Positions 43,805 to 44,836 of a stretch of 44,836 nt of DNA are shown here, in pieces; position 1 is the first letter of the stretch; the number at the start of each line of letters is the position of its first letter. The notes beneath the pieces are model-generated. The model was not told the origin of the DNA. It made no database searches and worked only from the letters and a program-made list of their open reading frames with translations. The DNA is from JBCBXA01 sp039816825 (GTDB lineage: Bacteria; Pseudomonadota; Alphaproteobacteria; Rhizobiales; Rhizobiaceae): the NCBI GenBank assembly GCA_039816825.1, contig JBCBXA010000016.1, positions 1 to 44,836 of the forward strand, read 5' to 3'. The translations under genes were made by a program, and so were the position numbers.

Positions 43805-44815
43805 ATGTTAAGCCAAGCGACAGAGACAGACACGGTAAGCGTGGGCGTAGTGCCCGTCGGCGGCTTCGCGCTTCTGTCTTATGCAAGTCTGATCGAACCG
43901 ATGCGCGCGGCCAATCTTGTCACTGGACAGAAGCTTTTCGATGTTCAGGTGCTCGATCCGGAAGCATCGGATGTGCAAAGCATCGACGCGATGTCACATC
44001 GACCCGAGAGTTCGGGCGGCCTGCCGGTCGCCCCGACGCTAAGTTGGGAGCAGGCGTCTTCGCTGGACTGGATTTTCCTGGTGGCGGGCGGAAACCCGGA
44101 GACCTACGCTGACCGCGGCCTGTTTCGCCGCCTGAGAAAAGCCGCCGCAGATGGCGTTGGGGTCGGAGGTGTTTCCGGAGGGCCGCTGCTTCTGGCACGA
44201 GCCGGTCTTCTCACAAACCGGCGGATGACGGTGCACTGGGAGCACAACGAAGCGTTGGGCAGGTTGGCAACAGGTGCGATTGTCCAGCGCAGCCTCTACG
44301 TCATCGACCGCGACCGCATGACCTGCGCGGGTGGAACGGCGGCAATCGACATGATGCACACCTTCATTGCGTCGCGTTTTGGCGCGGGCTGCGCAAGAAA
44401 GGTCAGCGAATGGTTTGTGCACACCGAAGCGAGGCCCGGCCACGGACCACAGCAGGCGGACATCATCACCCGATATGGCATCGCCAATGCCGCAGTTGCC
44501 CAGTCCGTCCAGTTGATGGAAAGCCATTTGGCCGACACACTGTCGATCGAAGCTCTGGCAAAATTGAGTGGAAAGTCTGTCAGGCAGCTCTCCAGGCTTT
44601 TTAACTTGGAGGTCGGAGTGAGCCCTGCAGCCTTCTATCGCAAGCTGCGCCTGGACACGGCCCACAGTCTGCTACGGCGCTCTGATGCGTCAGTCACGGA
44701 CATCGCTCTCGCCACCGGCTTTTCTGACGCAGCTCACTTTTCGTCTGCTTTCAAGAGCTGCTTTGACGTCACGCCATCTGCGGTGAGGGCAATGACAAAA
44801 GGGCAGGCAGGTTGA
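43805..44815 (+). CDS. GlxA/GbdR-type AraC-family transcriptional regulator
   Basis: A 336-residue regulator. The first 170 residues form a DJ-1/PfpI-like domain (WIFLVAGGNPETYADRGLFR, VGGVSGGPLLLARAGLLTNR), lacking the nucleophilic Cys of the enzymes, so it likely senses a ligand. Two AraC helix-turn-helix motifs follow: LSIEALAKLSGKSVRQLSRL and VTDIALATGFSDAAHFSSAF. Pseudomonas GbdR, of this architecture, activates glycine betaine, dimethylglycine and sarcosine catabolism, including sox genes. The divergent soxBDAG operon makes a similar role likely. The ATG lacks a ribosome site and abuts an inverted repeat. The window ends 21 bases after the stop. Confidence 0.9.
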   Translation: MLSQATETDTVSVGVVPVGGFALLSYASLIEPMRAANLVTGQKLFDVQVLDPEASDVQSIDAMSHRPESSGGLPVAPTLSWEQASSLDWIFLVAGGNPETYADRGLFRRLRKAAADGVGVGGVSGGPLLLARAGLLTNRRMTVHWEHNEALGRLATGAIVQRSLYVIDRDRMTCAGGTAAIDMMHTFIASRFGAGCARKVSEWFVHTEARPGHGPQQADIITRYGIANAAVAQSVQLMESHLADTLSIEALAKLSGKSVRQLSRLFNLEVGVSPAAFYRKLRLDTAHSLLRRSDASVTDIALATGFSDAAHFSSAFKSCFDVTPSAVRAMTKGQAG

Positions 44816-44836
44816 GACACAACATAGCCTCTTAGC

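Noticed and set aside
1..44836. tRNA, rRNA, CRISPR, insertion sequences, prophage or attachment sites
   Set aside because: I looked for tRNA T-arm signatures, regularly spaced repeats, transposase or integrase motifs and flanking direct repeats and found none. A dedicated scan could still find something short.

Overview
The window is a stretch of chromosome from an alphaproteobacterium, most likely of the order Hyphomicrobiales (Rhizobiales). Evidence for this is an ExoR-type Sel1 regulator at the left edge, the order dgt-argS-SPOR-nagZ-scpA-scpB-tatABC-serS-surE-pcm, a fused SecDF, a GAAC-N7-GAAC LexA box, CTATAT-type -10 elements, and an NfeR1/ar14-like antisense-to-Shine-Dalgarno small RNA. 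I cannot name the genus. Nearly all the DNA is coding. I see no tRNA, rRNA, insertion sequence, phage gene or CRISPR array. Layout, left part (1-14.7 kb): a 5'-truncated exoR; on the minus strand a small secreted Cys-rich protein, xthA and erpA; then a long plus-strand run dgt, argS, a SPOR-domain cell-envelope protein, nagZ, scpA, scpB, tatA, tatB, tatC, serS, surE and pcm. Many neighbours overlap by 1-10 bases, so translation is probably coupled. Jobs covered are nucleotide-pool control, tRNA charging, murein recycling, chromosome condensation, export of folded proteins and repair or stress. Middle part (14.8-27.7 kb): an NlpD/DipM-like lipoprotein whose LytM domain has lost key zinc and catalytic residues; a minus-strand DUF815 ATPase; yajC-secDF; and two genes resembling the mitochondrial complex I assembly factors NDUFAF3 and NDUFAF6. 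On the minus strand follow trmFO, a predicted small RNA of about 170 nt with three CUCCUCCC loops and its own terminator, and uvrA. uvrA is divergent from ssb across a 316-base region containing a LexA box. Right part (27.8-38.5 kb): a conserved secreted protein of unknown function, marC, gyrA, a LysE-type exporter, coaD, a secreted and a cytoplasmic cyclophilin ended by a strong terminator, queA-tgt (queuosine), a DUF4864 secreted protein and selO. Far right (38.7-44.8 kb): a catabolic operon on the minus strand, soxB-soxD-soxA-soxG, encoding a heterotetrameric sarcosine-oxidase-type enzyme. It is divergent from a GlxA/GbdR-type AraC regulator, and the shared intergenic region carries three copies of a CCAGAAA half-site. 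The SoxD subunit lacks the usual zinc ligands, so this may be a paralogous branch with another N-methylated substrate. The strongest leads are the small RNA at 23621-23789 and the sox operon with its control region. All assignments come from reading the sequence; no database search was run.
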